Positions 49,752 through 59,442 of a DNA stretch of 64,000 nucleotides are shown in pieces. Source of the stretch: Chitinibacter sp. GC72 (lineage in GTDB: Bacteria > Pseudomonadota > Gammaproteobacteria > Burkholderiales > Chitinibacteraceae); NCBI RefSeq assembly GCF_009760905.1, contig NZ_VIRW01000006.1, positions 94,878 through 158,877 on the forward strand, written 5' to 3'. Made by a program: the position numbers and the translations under genes. The notes beneath the pieces were generated by a model that worked only from the letters and a program-made list of their open reading frames with translations, made no database searches and had not been told where the DNA came from. Position 1 is the stretch's first letter. Every line of letters starts with the position of its first letter.

Positions 49752-51335
49752 TCAGACCTCCAGCTGAGCCAGCAGCGCGGCAATATCCACCTCATCAAAC
49801 TGACTTTGATTCAAAAAGCGCGTGGCATAGTCAAACCAGACCCGCTCACGCAGGAAAATTTTGAGCAGCTCCTTGTCGACATGCTGCTCGCACGCCATGC
49901 GCGTCAGTATTTTTAGCGCCACCGAGAGCTTCATCCCGTCCTTATAAGGCCGATCGCGCGCGGTCAGGGCTTCAAACACATCGGCAATCCCCATAATCCG
50001 CGCCTGAACACTCATTTGCTCGCGCTTCAGACCGCGTGGATAGCCCTTACCATCCATGCGCTCATGATGCCCGCCTGCATATTCGGGAACATTTTTCAGG
50101 TGCGCAGGCCAAGGAAGTGCCTCAAGCATCTGGATGGTGATTTCAATATGCCGGTTGATAATGTCGCGCTCCGCAGCAGTCAGCGTGCCTTTGCGGATCG
50201 ACAGATTTTCCTGCTCATTGGCCGATAAAAAGTGTTGTGCCGTGCTAGCAGCAACAGGTTGCCAGCTCCGGGTGGCAATCGCCGCAATGCGCGCAATATC
50301 TACATCGGGCAGCATTTCACCGCCCTTATTCACCGCGCGGATAAAATCGCGATCAGCGAGCAGATCCTGACGCTCCTGTTCGTAGCGCTCGGCAGTGATC
50401 ACCCCGCGTAGCAAGGCGATTTCCAGATCGCGCAACAGTACTTCAAAGCGCGTATCAATCAGCTCGATCCGGTCAAAAATGGTTTGCAGTTTGGTAGCTT
50501 TATCGACCACATGCACCGGCGTGGTGATTTTGCCGCAGTCGTGGAGCAATCCTGCGATTTTCAATTCATAACGATCGCGCTCGGTCATTGAAAATGACGC
50601 CAGCTCGCCCGTTGTACAGCGGTTGACTGCATCAGCGAGCATCATGGTCAGCTCAGGCACACGCTGACAGTGGCCGCCGGTGTAGGGTGATTTATCGTCA
50701 ATCGCCAGATTGATCAGATTGATAAACCCTTCAAACAGTTTCTGCAACGATAGAATCAGCCGCCGATTGGTGAGCGCAATCGCCGCTTGCGACGCCAGCG
50801 ACTCGACCAGATGCTGATCATTGAGGGTAAATGCCTCAATTTCATGCAGATCATTCAAGGCATTGATCAGCTGCAGCACGCCAATAATGCGCCCCTCATG
50901 GTCGCGCATCGGCACCGACAAAAACGATTTGGAATGATAGCCCGAGTGCTGGTCAAAACGGCGAGTGCCTGAAAAATCATAATCCGCACTGGTATAGGCA
51001 TCTACAATATTGATCGTGCAATTTTGATTGACGGCGCACGCCACCACATTAGCCAGATTGGGGCGACCATCTGCCAACGTCAGCGGGACGGGCGGCAGCG
51101 TGACGGGTATACCGCTGGTGCCGCCTTGCGCCAGCCCCAGCGTGGTATTGAGCAAAATCTCAAAGTGCAACGCATTGTCTTTAAGCAGATACAAGGTGCC
51201 CGCATCAGCACGCACCAGATCGGTAGCAGCAACCAGAATGCTCTCGACCAGACGCTTGATCTGCGTTTCACCCGATAAGGCCACACCAATCGCATTGAGT
51301 TTGTTCAGGCGCTGCTGTAATTCTTGTTCATTCAT
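49752..51335 (-). CDS. GAF and HD-GYP-type cyclic-di-GMP phosphodiesterase
   Basis: 527 residues from the ATG at 51335. A GAF domain (about 20-185) is followed by an HD-GYP domain (about 205-510): GLLHDCGKITTP holds the HD pair, and HHERMDGKGYPRGL has HHE and GYP. About 100 residues are inserted between the two metal motifs. HD-GYP proteins degrade cyclic di-GMP. It is directly after the ATPase gene in the same transcript and is the last gene of the cluster. Confidence 0.9.
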   Translation of the reverse strand: MNEQELQQRLNKLNAIGVALSGETQIKRLVESILVAATDLVRADAGTLYLLKDNALHFEILLNTTLGLAQGGTSGIPVTLPPVPLTLADGRPNLANVVACAVNQNCTINIVDAYTSADYDFSGTRRFDQHSGYHSKSFLSVPMRDHEGRIIGVLQLINALNDLHEIEAFTLNDQHLVESLASQAAIALTNRRLILSLQKLFEGFINLINLAIDDKSPYTGGHCQRVPELTMMLADAVNRCTTGELASFSMTERDRYELKIAGLLHDCGKITTPVHVVDKATKLQTIFDRIELIDTRFEVLLRDLEIALLRGVITAERYEQERQDLLADRDFIRAVNKGGEMLPDVDIARIAAIATRSWQPVAASTAQHFLSANEQENLSIRKGTLTAAERDIINRHIEITIQMLEALPWPAHLKNVPEYAGGHHERMDGKGYPRGLKREQMSVQARIMGIADVFEALTARDRPYKDGMKLSVALKILTRMACEQHVDKELLKIFLRERVWFDYATRFLNQSQFDEVDIAALLAQLEV

Positions 51336-51352
51336 TTGATACCCCCATGGGG

Positions 51353-53689
51353 TCACTTGATGCAGACCTTCCTGATCTGGGCCATGTCGGTCATACCCTG
51401 CATGACTTTTTCAATGCCATCCTGTTTCAAGGTGCGCATGCCTTCGTCCAGCGCGCAGGACAGCAGCTCGGCCACACGGGCGTGCTCCTGAATCAGCTTT
51501 TTGGCCGCATCCGTGCCCACCATCAACTCGTGCAAACCGACACGCCCTTTATAGCCCGTGCCACCACATTCGTCACAACCTTTGGCTTTATAAAGCTGAT
51601 ACCGGCCTTTGGGTGCATAGGCTTGCTGCCATTCGGCCTTCAAATTTTGACTAGCCGTCTCAGGGTCGGCCTGCCACTGCGGTGTACCGAGCAAATCGCT
51701 GCTATATTCAGCCAGCATTTGCTCGATTTCCTTTGCGTCCGGCTCATAAGCCGTTTTGCAATGCGGGCACAAACGCCGCGCCAGCCTTTGCGCCAGAATA
51801 CCCAGCAGGGCATCGGCAAAATTAAAAGGATCCATCCCCATATCCAGCAGGCGGATAATCGATTCGGGAGCGCTATTGGTATGCAGTGTGGCCAGCACCA
51901 AATGCCCGGTCAACGATGCCTCAATACCCACACTGGTGGTTTCGGCGTCGCGCATCTCGCCCACCATGATGACATCAGGGTCGGCGCGCAAAAAAGAGCG
52001 CATGATGGAAGCAAAACTCAAACCGGCCTTGCTATTGACCTGCACTTGCCGCAGTCCTTGCTGGGTAATTTCCACCGGGTCTTCTGCAGTCCAGATTTTT
52101 GTCTCTGGCGTATTGAGGTATTTCAGCACCGAATGCAGTGTGGTGGTTTTACCCGAACCAGTTGGGCCGCAGACAAAAAAGAGGCCGTATGGCTTGTCAA
52201 CAACTGATTTGAGGCGCTGCAGATTGCGCTCGGATAAAGCCAGCTTTTCCAAAGGCAATGGCTCACCGGCAGCCAGAATACGCATCACCACGTCTTCAAG
52301 GCCACCAGCCGTTGGCACTGTTGCAACGCGCAGCTCGATATCCAGCGTAGGGACGTATTTTTTGAGCTTGATTTTGCCATCTTGCGGTTTGCGCCGCTCG
52401 CTAATATCCAGATCGCACATGATTTTGATGCGAGTGACCAGCGGATTGCGGTAAGCCGATGGCACCTCACGATAATGCACCAGTTGCCCGTCACGCCGGA
52501 AGCGGATTTGCGTTTTGGCAGCGCCAGGATAGGGCTCGATATGAATATCCGATGCGCCCTGCTTGTGTGCGTCTACAATAATCTGGTTCACCAGACGAAC
52601 CACTTCATTATCCTGTGCGGCGCTGACTTCATCGACCGTCAGCGGGGCTGCCTCGTCCTCGGCATTCATGTCATCGAGCAGCGTATCGATTGTGCTGACA
52701 TCGAGTACACCAAAAAACTGCTCCAGCGTTTGCAAAAACTCCTGCCGGGTTGTGACGCGAATCTGCAATTTGCGCGTACCAAAGAACTGCAAGGCACCAC
52801 CGCGCACGCGCTCCGGATCGGTCGTCATCACCACCACGCCCTCAGCCGACTCATCAATCGGTATCCATTGCTGCTCGGCCAGGTATTCGCGCTTGAGATT
52901 TTTCAGAATATCCAGCGGCTTGATGCGCTCGCGCCGGAATGGCTCGTAAGGCTGACCAAAAAACAGGGCTAGCGAAGCGCCAATCTGGGCGTTACTGACG
53001 CTGTAACCCTCCAGCAGCACTTTTTCGATGTCCTGCTGTTTTTTTTGCGCCTCGCGCAAAGCTACCTGCCAGGCCGCGGGGGATAGCGCTCCCGAAACGA
53101 CCAGCTGCTGATATTTATGCTGCGGAACAAAAGGATAAGCCGTACTCTGCCGCTGCCTGAAAGCCACCGCCAGTGTCTTGGCCAGCAAGCCAATCCCTTG
53201 CAGCATGGGCTCAACAAATGGCTGCTGAGAGCGGTTATTGATCAGCTGAACCACCCCCAGCAGCACGCCATCACCGTCATTCAGAATCGGGGCGACCAGC
53301 ATTTCCCGGGTATGAAAACCGGTTTTCTGATCGACCAGCTGTAAAAATTGCAGACTGCCGGAATAGGATTGCAGCTCGGCCTCGTCATACACATTGGCGA
53401 TATTAAGCTGCTGCTTATGATTGGCGACAAAACCGGCAATGCTGCGATCATTAATCGGGATGCGCAGCTCCTTGACGCCTTCCAGACCCGTTTTCACCTT
53501 GGCCAGCAAATCCTTGCCGTCATCGCTCACGGTGTACAGCGTAATTCGCTCACACGAGAACACCTGACACATCGGTGCGCTGATCTCGATCAGAATTTCG
53601 TCCAGATGGCTCGTTGCATGTATTTTGGTGGTCAAACTTTGCAACGCTTGCATAAAGTCGAGCGTCAACGCGGAAGGTGAGGTGGTCAT
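51353..53689 (-). CDS. GspE/PilB-type secretion ATPase with N-terminal GAF domain
   Basis: 778 residues. A GAF domain (about 20-180), a GspE N-terminal domain (about 190-350) and a T2SS/T4P ATPase: Walker A GPTGSGKTT, DPVEITQQG (Asp box), EMRDAETTSVGIEASLTGHLVLATLHTN (Walker B and His box), and zinc CPHC and CDECGG. GAF in front of a pilus ATPase is uncommon; it may sense a ligand to control pilus or secretion. No other pilus or secretion genes are in the window. Confidence 0.9.
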   Translation of the reverse strand: MTTSPSALTLDFMQALQSLTTKIHATSHLDEILIEISAPMCQVFSCERITLYTVSDDGKDLLAKVKTGLEGVKELRIPINDRSIAGFVANHKQQLNIANVYDEAELQSYSGSLQFLQLVDQKTGFHTREMLVAPILNDGDGVLLGVVQLINNRSQQPFVEPMLQGIGLLAKTLAVAFRQRQSTAYPFVPQHKYQQLVVSGALSPAAWQVALREAQKKQQDIEKVLLEGYSVSNAQIGASLALFFGQPYEPFRRERIKPLDILKNLKREYLAEQQWIPIDESAEGVVVMTTDPERVRGGALQFFGTRKLQIRVTTRQEFLQTLEQFFGVLDVSTIDTLLDDMNAEDEAAPLTVDEVSAAQDNEVVRLVNQIIVDAHKQGASDIHIEPYPGAAKTQIRFRRDGQLVHYREVPSAYRNPLVTRIKIMCDLDISERRKPQDGKIKLKKYVPTLDIELRVATVPTAGGLEDVVMRILAAGEPLPLEKLALSERNLQRLKSVVDKPYGLFFVCGPTGSGKTTTLHSVLKYLNTPETKIWTAEDPVEITQQGLRQVQVNSKAGLSFASIMRSFLRADPDVIMVGEMRDAETTSVGIEASLTGHLVLATLHTNSAPESIIRLLDMGMDPFNFADALLGILAQRLARRLCPHCKTAYEPDAKEIEQMLAEYSSDLLGTPQWQADPETASQNLKAEWQQAYAPKGRYQLYKAKGCDECGGTGYKGRVGLHELMVGTDAAKKLIQEHARVAELLSCALDEGMRTLKQDGIEKVMQGMTDMAQIRKVCIK

Positions 53690-53691
53690 AG

Positions 53692-54462
53692 TCAGAACTC
53701 GATAATTTCGCCCTGCAGCAAACGACGAATGGGGTGGAGATGATCCAGTTGCAGCACTTCACGGATTGTCAGCTCGCTGTCTGCGGGCTTTAAATGAGTG
53801 ATCAGTACTTCCGCACCGCCTCGCCATTGCTGCAACTGCTCGGCCAGCGTGCTGGAGCAAAGGTGTTTGGCGGCATCGGCAATCGCGTGCTCTTTATCGG
53901 CAAATGCAGTTTCAATAATCAGAGCCTGCAAATTGTCGACTTGATTTACGGCGCGCCAGAATTCATCGCCTGCAATCGTATCGCCACTAAATACAATAGA
54001 CGCAGAATCGGAGCTCAGCAAAAACGCGACGGCCGGGATGGTATGAATTGCGGGCAAAGGCGTAATGCACAACTCACCCACCTGACAAGGCTGACCTAAT
54101 TCATGTTCGACAAAAATCAGGCTGGGCTGCTCAACGCTGGGGATAGCGGAAAAATCAGGCCAGATCAGCCAGTTAAAAACGTGCTTGCGCAACAATTCGA
54201 TCGTTTGCTCGCTGGCATGGACATAAATCGGCTCAGTACGCGAGCCAACCACCGAATCGAGCAGCAAAGGCAGGCAGGCAATATGGTCAAGATGAGCATG
54301 AGTCAGGAAAACATGGTCAATCGCCAATAGCTCAGCGTGTTGCAGATCGCCCACGCCGGTGCCTGCATCGATCAGCACATGCTGATTGAGCAGAAACGCG
54401 GTGGTGCGGTTGTCGCCACCGATACCACCACTGCAACCGAGAACGCGTAATTGACAGCTCAT
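53692..54462 (-). CDS. Metallo-beta-lactamase-fold phosphodiesterase, class II cAMP PDE-like
   Basis: 256 residues. Metal motif THAHLDH (near 54-60), CSGGIGGDNRTT at the N-terminus and FSGDT (near 157-161) and a late His in LITHLKP. The pattern fits the class II cyclic-nucleotide phosphodiesterase family (PDEase_II). A role in cAMP or other cyclic-nucleotide turnover fits the neighbouring signalling genes; the true substrate is not known. It starts close to the end of the FHA gene and ends two bases before the ATPase start. Confidence 0.8.
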   Translation of the reverse strand: MSCQLRVLGCSGGIGGDNRTTAFLLNQHVLIDAGTGVGDLQHAELLAIDHVFLTHAHLDHIACLPLLLDSVVGSRTEPIYVHASEQTIELLRKHVFNWLIWPDFSAIPSVEQPSLIFVEHELGQPCQVGELCITPLPAIHTIPAVAFLLSSDSASIVFSGDTIAGDEFWRAVNQVDNLQALIIETAFADKEHAIADAAKHLCSSTLAEQLQQWRGGAEVLITHLKPADSELTIREVLQLDHLHPIRRLLQGEIIEF

Positions 54463-54465
54463 GGT

Positions 54466-55134
54466 TTACCTAAAGAAAAATGCCATCCTGATTCCCATCA
54501 CTTCGATGAGATCCTCTTCAGCGAGTAATTGCGGCTTTTCCGAAATTTCGCGTGAATTGACCAAGGGGCGGTGATCGCCTTCGATATGCGTAATATAGTA
54601 ATCATTACCGCGTTTGCTCAAAGCCACCACCTGCAATCCGGCCTTGCCCAAAGAAGTGACTTCCTTGCTCAGGATTAACTCGCGCCCGGCGTTGGCTCCG
54701 GTCAGTACCCTGATCACCGCTTGCTGGCCTGCACGCGCTGGCTCTGGCGCTCTGGCAGGTTTGGCTTTCTGAACAGGCGCAACGCCTGCAACTGGCGCTG
54801 ACATGACCATGGTTTTTTCAAATTCTTCCTGGCGCGCGGCGGCCACCGGATCACGGAAGAAGGCAATCGTGTACTTGCCCAGCACCAGTTCATCACCGCT
54901 TTTTAGCGGATGGCGACTGATTTTTTCGCCATTGAGTACAACGCCATTGGTGCTTTGCATGTCTTCGACAAAATAGAGCTGCCCCACCACTTCCACCACG
55001 GCATGCAGGCCGGAAATAGCCAGATTATCAATCTGGATATCATTATTCGGCCTGCGCCCTATCGTGGTGCGTGGGCGGGTCAGGCGGAACTCCTGAATAA
55101 TCTGCCCATCCAGACTTAATACCAATTTTGCCAT
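54466..55134 (-). CDS. FHA-domain protein
   Basis: 222 residues from the ATG at 55134. The N-terminal FHA domain (about 1-100) has IGRRPNNDIQI, SGLHAVVE and QSTNGVVLNG, the residues that bind phosphothreonine. A Pro/Ala linker and a second, degenerate FHA-like domain (about 140-222) follow. It probably binds targets phosphorylated by the CHASE2 kinase upstream. It lies between PP2C and MBL genes. Confidence 0.9.
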   Translation of the reverse strand: MAKLVLSLDGQIIQEFRLTRPRTTIGRRPNNDIQIDNLAISGLHAVVEVVGQLYFVEDMQSTNGVVLNGEKISRHPLKSGDELVLGKYTIAFFRDPVAAARQEEFEKTMVMSAPVAGVAPVQKAKPARAPEPARAGQQAVIRVLTGANAGRELILSKEVTSLGKAGLQVVALSKRGNDYYITHIEGDHRPLVNSREISEKPQLLAEEDLIEVMGIRMAFFFR

Positions 55135-55249
55135 TAGCGACGATTCCATTTCATGCTGTTAGTCACCGGGATCGCTTGAGTATTGATTGCAGCACTTGCT
55201 AGCACTTCAATACGCAGTCCCGGCGGAATTTGATCCATTCAATTCCCGG

Positions 55250-56086
55250 CTAGGCATTTCCGCCAAACCAGCCAGTGACCTTGTTCCAGATTTTGCTTTC
55301 CACCTGAAAATCGCGAACGATTTTGATCAGGATAACCGAGATATTGTCACGCCCGCCCTCTGCGTTGGCGTGCTCGATCAGGACATTGCTGGCTTGGGGT
55401 AACTGGTCTTTAAATACGCCGATCAATTGCGCTATTGAGTCGTCTTCGAGCATATCGCTTAAGCCATCGGAGCAAAAGAGATACACATCACCGACTTCAA
55501 CCTCGTATTCGCGCAACTCGGTTTGCACCACTTCATTCACGCCCACCGCCCGGGTGACCAGGTTTTTATACGGGGCGTGCCGGGCTTCTTCCAGACTAAG
55601 CAGACCGGCATCGATCTGCTCTTGCAAAAAAGAATGATCCTTGCTCAGCTGCACCAATTGCGCGTTGCGCCAGCGGTAAGCACGCGAGTCACCCACGTGG
55701 GCCAGTGCCAAGTGGTTATTATAAAACAGGCCTGCCACCACCGTTGTTCCCATCCCGGCGCACTGGGGATGTTCGTGCGCGGTCTGGTAAATCAGGCTGT
55801 TGGCTCTGTCTATCGCCAGCAAGAGCATTTCATGCGCCACAGGCAACAAGCTGCCGGCAGTCTTGATATGCGGCGGCGTGGCGGAGATTTGCGCACGCAT
55901 CAGCTCGGCAATCACTTCAATGGTAATGCCGCTGGCCACTTCGCCCGCGTTATAGCCTCCCATACCATCGGCCAGCACAACCAGGCCCAAGTCGGGATCA
56001 AAGAAAATGGCGTCTTCATTGTGCTCGCGCACCCTGCCCGTATCGGTGCGACCCGCAATCTCAAGGGCGCTCGACAGATTTCGCAT
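55250..56086 (-). CDS. PP2C-type Ser/Thr phosphatase
   Basis: 278 residues with all PP2C motifs: REHNEDA (near 20), LADGMGGYNAGEVAS (near 38-52), HVGDSRAYRW, LFCSDGLSDML and GGRDNISV. It removes phosphates placed by the Ser/Thr kinase. Its start lies 26 bases inside the 3' end of the kinase gene, so the pair is translationally coupled, as for PrkC/PrpC pairs. Confidence 0.95.
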   Translation of the reverse strand: MRNLSSALEIAGRTDTGRVREHNEDAIFFDPDLGLVVLADGMGGYNAGEVASGITIEVIAELMRAQISATPPHIKTAGSLLPVAHEMLLLAIDRANSLIYQTAHEHPQCAGMGTTVVAGLFYNNHLALAHVGDSRAYRWRNAQLVQLSKDHSFLQEQIDAGLLSLEEARHAPYKNLVTRAVGVNEVVQTELREYEVEVGDVYLFCSDGLSDMLEDDSIAQLIGVFKDQLPQASNVLIEHANAEGGRDNISVILIKIVRDFQVESKIWNKVTGWFGGNA

Positions 56087-58589
56087 TCGCGGCTCCTTTG
56101 ATTGCTTCTTCTAGTTTGAGTAATACACTCGCCATATTGGCCCCTGTCTGAAAGCGTGCGTCGGCATTTTTTTCCAAGGCTTTCATGATGATTTTAATCA
56201 CGACCGCCGGAATTTTCGGATTGTAATTGCGAGGGTCGGTTGGCGGCTGCTGGGTAATCCGGAACATCAACTCGGCCATCGACTCCCCGACAAACGGCAG
56301 GTAGCCCGTCAGCAGCTGATACAGCATAACGCCCAGCGAAAACAGATCCGAACGTCCGTCGATGTGTTTGCCAGCCAACTGCTCAGGCGACATGAATGAT
56401 GGTGTGCCCAGCACCATGCCGGTTTTGGTTTTGGACGAGTCGGTGATACGGGCAATACCAAAGTCGGTGACCTTGACCGTCCGGGTTTTCCGGTCATACA
56501 TCACATTGGCAGGCTTGATGTCACGATGCACTACGCCAGCTTGATGCGCATAATCCAGCGCTTGAGCGATCTGCCGCACAATGGTGACGGCCTCCAGCAA
56601 AGGCAATAACTGGCCAGGCTTGGTATACGGGGTCAGGTCTTCACCGGCCAGAAACTCCATCGCGATATACGCCAGATCATGCTCTTCGCCAGCGTCAAAA
56701 ATCGTGACGATATTCGGATGATTCAAGCGCCCTGCGGTTTCGGCTTCGCGGAAAAAACGCTCGCGCGCTTCGGCGAGTAAATCGGCTTCAAACTCCTGCG
56801 ACAAGGCCATGGTCTTGATCGCAACGCTGCGGGAAATTTTGGGGTCTTTCCCCAGATAAACCGTTCCCATCGCGCCTTTGCCCAGCTCTTTTTCCAGCTG
56901 ATAGCGTCCCAGCATCGGCTTGACCACATCGCCATCGAGCAAAATCTGTGTCCCGCCTTGTGCGCCTGCACCCAGAATGACTGTTTCGGACATCTGCCTG
57001 GCGGTTTTCATTTTTTCTACCAGATCACGATACTGCGGATCATGCGCATGCATCAGGCGGTAAACCGACTCAGCCTTGTTAAACTGGCGCTTGCGCTCAA
57101 AATCGAGCGCCAGATTGTACATGACTTCCATCATGCCCTCGTCCAGCGGCACCCGGCGCAGCTTGTCAAACGCCATATCGAGCTGCCCCTGATTTTGCAG
57201 CGCCAGACCCAGCATGCGGTTTGATTCGGCCGATTCGGCCGACGATTTTTCCTCGCGCGCTTCGGTGAGCAGAAAATGCTTGGTTGTCAGCGCCAGATGC
57301 CCGATCAGCAGCAGGCAGGCCGGTGCCATCATCGGCAGCCAGAGCATGGCTGAATACATCATCAGGTATTGCCCTGCAAGCAAGGCCAGTAAAGCGCCAG
57401 CGGTCGATACTGCCCCGGCTTGCGCACGCAGTCGCGGCAAGACCATCACCAGATACAAGGCCACCAGCAAGACCAGCGTCACAGAAAACCAGACCACCCA
57501 CGCCGGGGTGCGATACACCTGCTGTTCGAGCAGGGCCGAAATCGCTTGCGCCGTCATCACCACCGGGCTACTGCTGGCCTCCACTGGCGTGCTCAAAGTA
57601 TCACCCAGGCCAGGCGCGGTAACGCCGATCAGTACAATCTTGTCACGATATTTGCTGGCCGCAATTTTGCCCGCCAGCACATCGTAAAACGAATCCACCA
57701 CAAACACCGGCTGGCCCTGCTGATCGGCATAAAAATGCGGGAAAACCTGTGCTTCGGGCGTGGTTGGCCAGCGCAGCGAGCCCAGCTGCAGGCCTCGGCC
57801 GAAATCGAGCCGGATTTGCCGCTGCGGCACATTCAGCGCCTGGGCGCTCGCTTGCGTAAAAAAGCTGGGAAACAGCGCGTCGTAATACACCAGCGCCAGC
57901 GGCAAGGCGCGCACAACACCATCGGCATCCTGATCAAACACCAGCGGCGCCACCGCTTTGGCGACTTCGCCGATTTCCGGCACCGGCACCACCGGCATAA
58001 TCACCGAGCGCGGCTGGCCGCGAGCGGGGTCGCCCTCGGCATCGATTTCCTGGCGCAAAATAAAATCGGGCAGCTCGGCATCCGGATTACCGCTTTGCGC
58101 GCCCAGCGAATACAACATCGGCAGCATGACATTGCCGGCCTTGCCAATGCTGGCGGCCAACTGCTGATCGACATTCAGTTTTTCAATATTTTGCGCCAGC
58201 TCGGTGGGCAACTCGGGGGGATAATAGTCGGGCTGGGCGGCTACTTTAGCGGCCAACTGCTGCAGATAATCGAGGCCACGATCACGCTGCGGCTCGGTAA
58301 AAAACACCGTGGATAAAATTTGCGACGCGCCAGCGGCGTGCAGCTGATCAATCAGCCGAGCATGAATATCGCGCGACCACGGCCAGCGCCCCAGATTATC
58401 AAGGCTGGTCTGATCAATGCCGATGATGGCGATGCGCGTCGACGGTGCGCGGCTAATCCAGCGCATGCTCTGATCATAGGCCTTGCTTTCCAGATCACGG
58501 ATCAGCGGCGTGGTTTGCCACAGCAAGGCAAACAGTACGACGACAATCAGACCCACCGCCCAGTCACTGCGCCAACCTTTCAAAGTCAT
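56061..58589 (-). CDS. CHASE2-domain Ser/Thr protein kinase
   Basis: 842 residues from the ATG at 58589 (GAGG six bases upstream; an alternative ATG is at 58595). An N-terminal membrane segment (8-25), an external CHASE2 domain (about 30-335: IAIIGIDQTSLDNLGRWPWSR), three membrane segments (about 340-430), a short helical/TPR-like region, then a kinase: GKGAMGTVYLG, AIKTM, HRDIKPANVMYD and DFGIARI. It senses an outside signal and phosphorylates proteins inside. Confidence 0.95.
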   Translation of the reverse strand: MTLKGWRSDWAVGLIVVVLFALLWQTTPLIRDLESKAYDQSMRWISRAPSTRIAIIGIDQTSLDNLGRWPWSRDIHARLIDQLHAAGASQILSTVFFTEPQRDRGLDYLQQLAAKVAAQPDYYPPELPTELAQNIEKLNVDQQLAASIGKAGNVMLPMLYSLGAQSGNPDAELPDFILRQEIDAEGDPARGQPRSVIMPVVPVPEIGEVAKAVAPLVFDQDADGVVRALPLALVYYDALFPSFFTQASAQALNVPQRQIRLDFGRGLQLGSLRWPTTPEAQVFPHFYADQQGQPVFVVDSFYDVLAGKIAASKYRDKIVLIGVTAPGLGDTLSTPVEASSSPVVMTAQAISALLEQQVYRTPAWVVWFSVTLVLLVALYLVMVLPRLRAQAGAVSTAGALLALLAGQYLMMYSAMLWLPMMAPACLLLIGHLALTTKHFLLTEAREEKSSAESAESNRMLGLALQNQGQLDMAFDKLRRVPLDEGMMEVMYNLALDFERKRQFNKAESVYRLMHAHDPQYRDLVEKMKTARQMSETVILGAGAQGGTQILLDGDVVKPMLGRYQLEKELGKGAMGTVYLGKDPKISRSVAIKTMALSQEFEADLLAEARERFFREAETAGRLNHPNIVTIFDAGEEHDLAYIAMEFLAGEDLTPYTKPGQLLPLLEAVTIVRQIAQALDYAHQAGVVHRDIKPANVMYDRKTRTVKVTDFGIARITDSSKTKTGMVLGTPSFMSPEQLAGKHIDGRSDLFSLGVMLYQLLTGYLPFVGESMAELMFRITQQPPTDPRNYNPKIPAVVIKIIMKALEKNADARFQTGANMASVLLKLEEAIKGAANAKSVERP

Positions 58590-58663
58590 GCTCATCCTCG
58601 TTTTCTTGTGTGGCGTCTGCGGCAAGCCAGTTTCAGCAGGCCAATCATTGCGGTGCGGATCAA

Positions 58664-59365
58664 TCACGGTATATCGGCGTAAGCCATCCGGCGCTGAATG
58701 ATGGCGCTTTTTCGCAGCAGGCGGCGATCATTGCGGTGCGTATCGTAATAACGCGGATTGGTCACCATGGCCGCCATTTTGGCCGCTTGCGCACGGCCAA
58801 GCCGCTGGGCGCTGGTTTTATAGTAGTGACGCGCCGCAGCTTCTGCACCAAAAACGCCGTCACCCCATTCGATGACGTTTAAATACACTTCAAAAATCCG
58901 GCGCTTATCCCATGCAGCCTCGATCATCACGGTGAGAATCGCCTCTTCCATTTTGCGCAAGGGGTTGCGACTGCCGGATAGGAACAGATTTTTGGCCAAT
59001 TGCTGACTGATCGTCGAGCCACCGGCGACAATTCGCCCTTTCTTGATGTTTTTTTCCCACGCCGTTTGCATGCCTTCCCAGTCAAAACCTTCGTGATCGA
59101 GAAATTTGGCGTCTTCAGAGGCGACCAGCGCGCGTTTCAGATTGGGCGAAATTTGGTCGTAATCGACCCACTCGAATTTCAATTGCGCGTCGGGATTGAT
59201 TTCCTGCAAGCGTTCAAGCTGGGTGCTCATAAATGCGGTGTCGCTCGGATTAATCCAGCGCCACGCAATAATATGCAGCAACATCCACAGATTCCAGGCC
59301 AGAAACAGCGCCAGCAGCAGCAAAACGCCACGCCCTATCCAGCCAGCCATACTGATATTTTTCAT
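58664..59365 (-). CDS. mtgA: Monofunctional biosynthetic peptidoglycan transglycosylase
   Basis: 233 residues from the ATG at 59365. One N-terminal membrane segment (about 11-31), then the GT51 domain: VASEDAKFLDHEGFDWEG with catalytic Glu, GGSTISQQLAKNL, EEAILTVMIE and the NVIEWGDGVFG region. It polymerises glycan strands from lipid II. It is placed between aroE and the kinase gene. Confidence 0.95.
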   Translation of the reverse strand: MKNISMAGWIGRGVLLLLALFLAWNLWMLLHIIAWRWINPSDTAFMSTQLERLQEINPDAQLKFEWVDYDQISPNLKRALVASEDAKFLDHEGFDWEGMQTAWEKNIKKGRIVAGGSTISQQLAKNLFLSGSRNPLRKMEEAILTVMIEAAWDKRRIFEVYLNVIEWGDGVFGAEAAARHYYKTSAQRLGRAQAAKMAAMVTNPRYYDTHRNDRRLLRKSAIIQRRMAYADIP

Positions 59366-59442
59366 CTTAAACCAACGGGGGTATTGCCCCACAAATCAAT
59401 TAATACAAAACCTAGAGGGCAACACCCATGGTGATATTGGCG

